Position numbers and translations under genes: made by a program. The notes under the pieces were generated by a model. It was given only the letters and a program-made list of their open reading frames with translations, did no database searches and was not told the DNA's origin. From NCBI GenBank assembly GCA_900472575.1, contig UCIV01000003.1, forward strand, positions 1 to 64,000: DNA of 64,000 bases, read 5' to 3'. Origin of the DNA: Hyphomicrobiales bacterium. GTDB lineage: Bacteria > Pseudomonadota > Alphaproteobacteria > Rhizobiales > Rhizobiaceae. Positions 63,658-64,000 of this stretch are shown here, piece by piece; position 1 is the first letter of the stretch; every line of letters begins with the position of its first letter.

Positions 63658-64000
63658 CCGGCGAGACGCAAAAGAAGAAGATAGCCTTTCTCGGGCTTGG
63701 CCTGATGGGGCTGCCCATGGCGCGCCGGCTTGCCCGCGCCGGTTATCCTCTGACGGTATGGAACCGTGACGCTGCAAAGGCGAAGCCGCTTGAAGCCGAG
63801 GGGGCAGTGGTCGCCGCTTCGGCCACGGACGCGGTTCGCGATGCCGATATCGTCTTCACCATGATGACCAATGGCGATGTCGTCGGTACGGTCCTGTTCG
63901 ATAGCGGGGTTGCTGCTGCGATGAAGAAGGATGCCGTGCTGATCGACACCAGTTCGATTGCGCCGTCGATTGCCCGCGATCATTTCGCCAGACTTGCTGC
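63654..64000 (+). CDS. NAD(P)-dependent 3-hydroxyacid dehydrogenase (LtnD-like), 3' end beyond window
   Basis: The first 115 residues of a beta-hydroxyacid dehydrogenase of the 3-hydroxyisobutyrate/LtnD family. The Rossmann motif is GLGLMGLPMARRLARAGYPL. The downstream VFTMMTNGDVV segment and the loop DTSSIAPSIARDH, with its conserved serine, agree with the family. The start is GTG at 63654 overlapping the denD stop (GTGA). In L-threonate and D-erythronate pathways LtnD follows DenD, so the pair suggests tetronate breakdown. The substrate remains unproven because the C-terminus is missing. Confidence 0.8.
   Translation, partial: MTGETQKKKIAFLGLGLMGLPMARRLARAGYPLTVWNRDAAKAKPLEAEGAVVAASATDAVRDADIVFTMMTNGDVVGTVLFDSGVAAAMKKDAVLIDTSSIAPSIARDHFARLA

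Overview
The window is about 60% GC, densely coded chromosome or large-replicon DNA from an alphaproteobacterium, most likely a Rhizobiaceae member (Rhizobium/Agrobacterium/Neorhizobium-like). The evidence is FixJ/NodW-type two-component proteins, RIME-like and other palindromic intergenic repeats typical of rhizobia, a perfect FNR/FixK anaerobox, a GGAAC-N18-TT promoter of the RpoE2/EcfG general-stress type, and many acid-sugar catabolic genes. The genus cannot be fixed from the sequence alone. No rRNA, tRNA, CRISPR array, prophage or insertion sequence was found.

Layout. 1-5.9 kb (minus): a mixed-acid fermentation operon pflB-pflA-ackA-pta, with an anaerobox upstream of pflB. 6.1-10.4 kb (plus): pectin/uronate monomer catabolism (kdgK, kdgT, a YhcH/YiaL protein, kduI, kduD). 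10.5-13.5 kb: D-alanine catabolism (Lrp-type regulator divergent from alanine racemase and dadA). 13.7-24.2 kb: the high-affinity K+ system kdpFABCDE, surrounded and interrupted by several tiny, mostly membrane, proteins. It is followed by corA and kup, making an ion-transport island. 26.3-30.8 kb: a DapA-family protein without its catalytic residues, a GAF/Fis regulator lacking the AAA+ domain, an aldehyde dehydrogenase behind a perfect palindrome, a membrane protein and a DUF779 protein. 30.9-37.9 kb: an FdhF/YdeP-type molybdoenzyme with a coupled small protein, PQQ glucose dehydrogenase and an FAD/NAD(P)-binding protein. 38-43.9 kb: a dimethylglycine-oxidase-like enzyme, a K+-channel-like protein with a zinc ribbon, and eutBC. 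43.9-51.2 kb: a signalling and stress region with a PAS histidine kinase, three response regulators (two receiver-only), a small protein plus Dps behind a general-stress promoter, a cNMP-binding/thioredoxin-reductase-like fusion lacking its CxxC, a ZnF-UBP protein and an AraC regulator. 51.2-53.6 kb: an agmatinase-family protein and a class III aminotransferase. 53.9-64 kb: an acid-sugar catabolic locus with an enolase-superfamily dehydratase, a DMT transporter, a TRAP transporter (dctP/M/Q), an FAH-family enzyme, a FAD-linked hydroxyacid oxidase, a GntR/FCD regulator, a D-erythronate-dehydrogenase-like protein and the start of an LtnD-like dehydrogenase.

How the parts fit. Under low oxygen the first operon would convert pyruvate to formate plus acetyl-CoA and then acetate with ATP. 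The adjacent kdg/kdu genes could feed pyruvate into it from pectin-derived uronates. Kdp, Kup and CorA handle K+ and Mg2+. The acid-sugar locus looks like one regulon controlled by the FCD regulator, because related operator-like palindromes sit in front of both divergent transcription units. The best candidates for undescribed biology are the family of tiny proteins in the kdp locus, the cNMP-TrxR-like/ZnF-UBP pair, the pseudo-DapA protein, and the aldehyde dehydrogenase regulatory pair.
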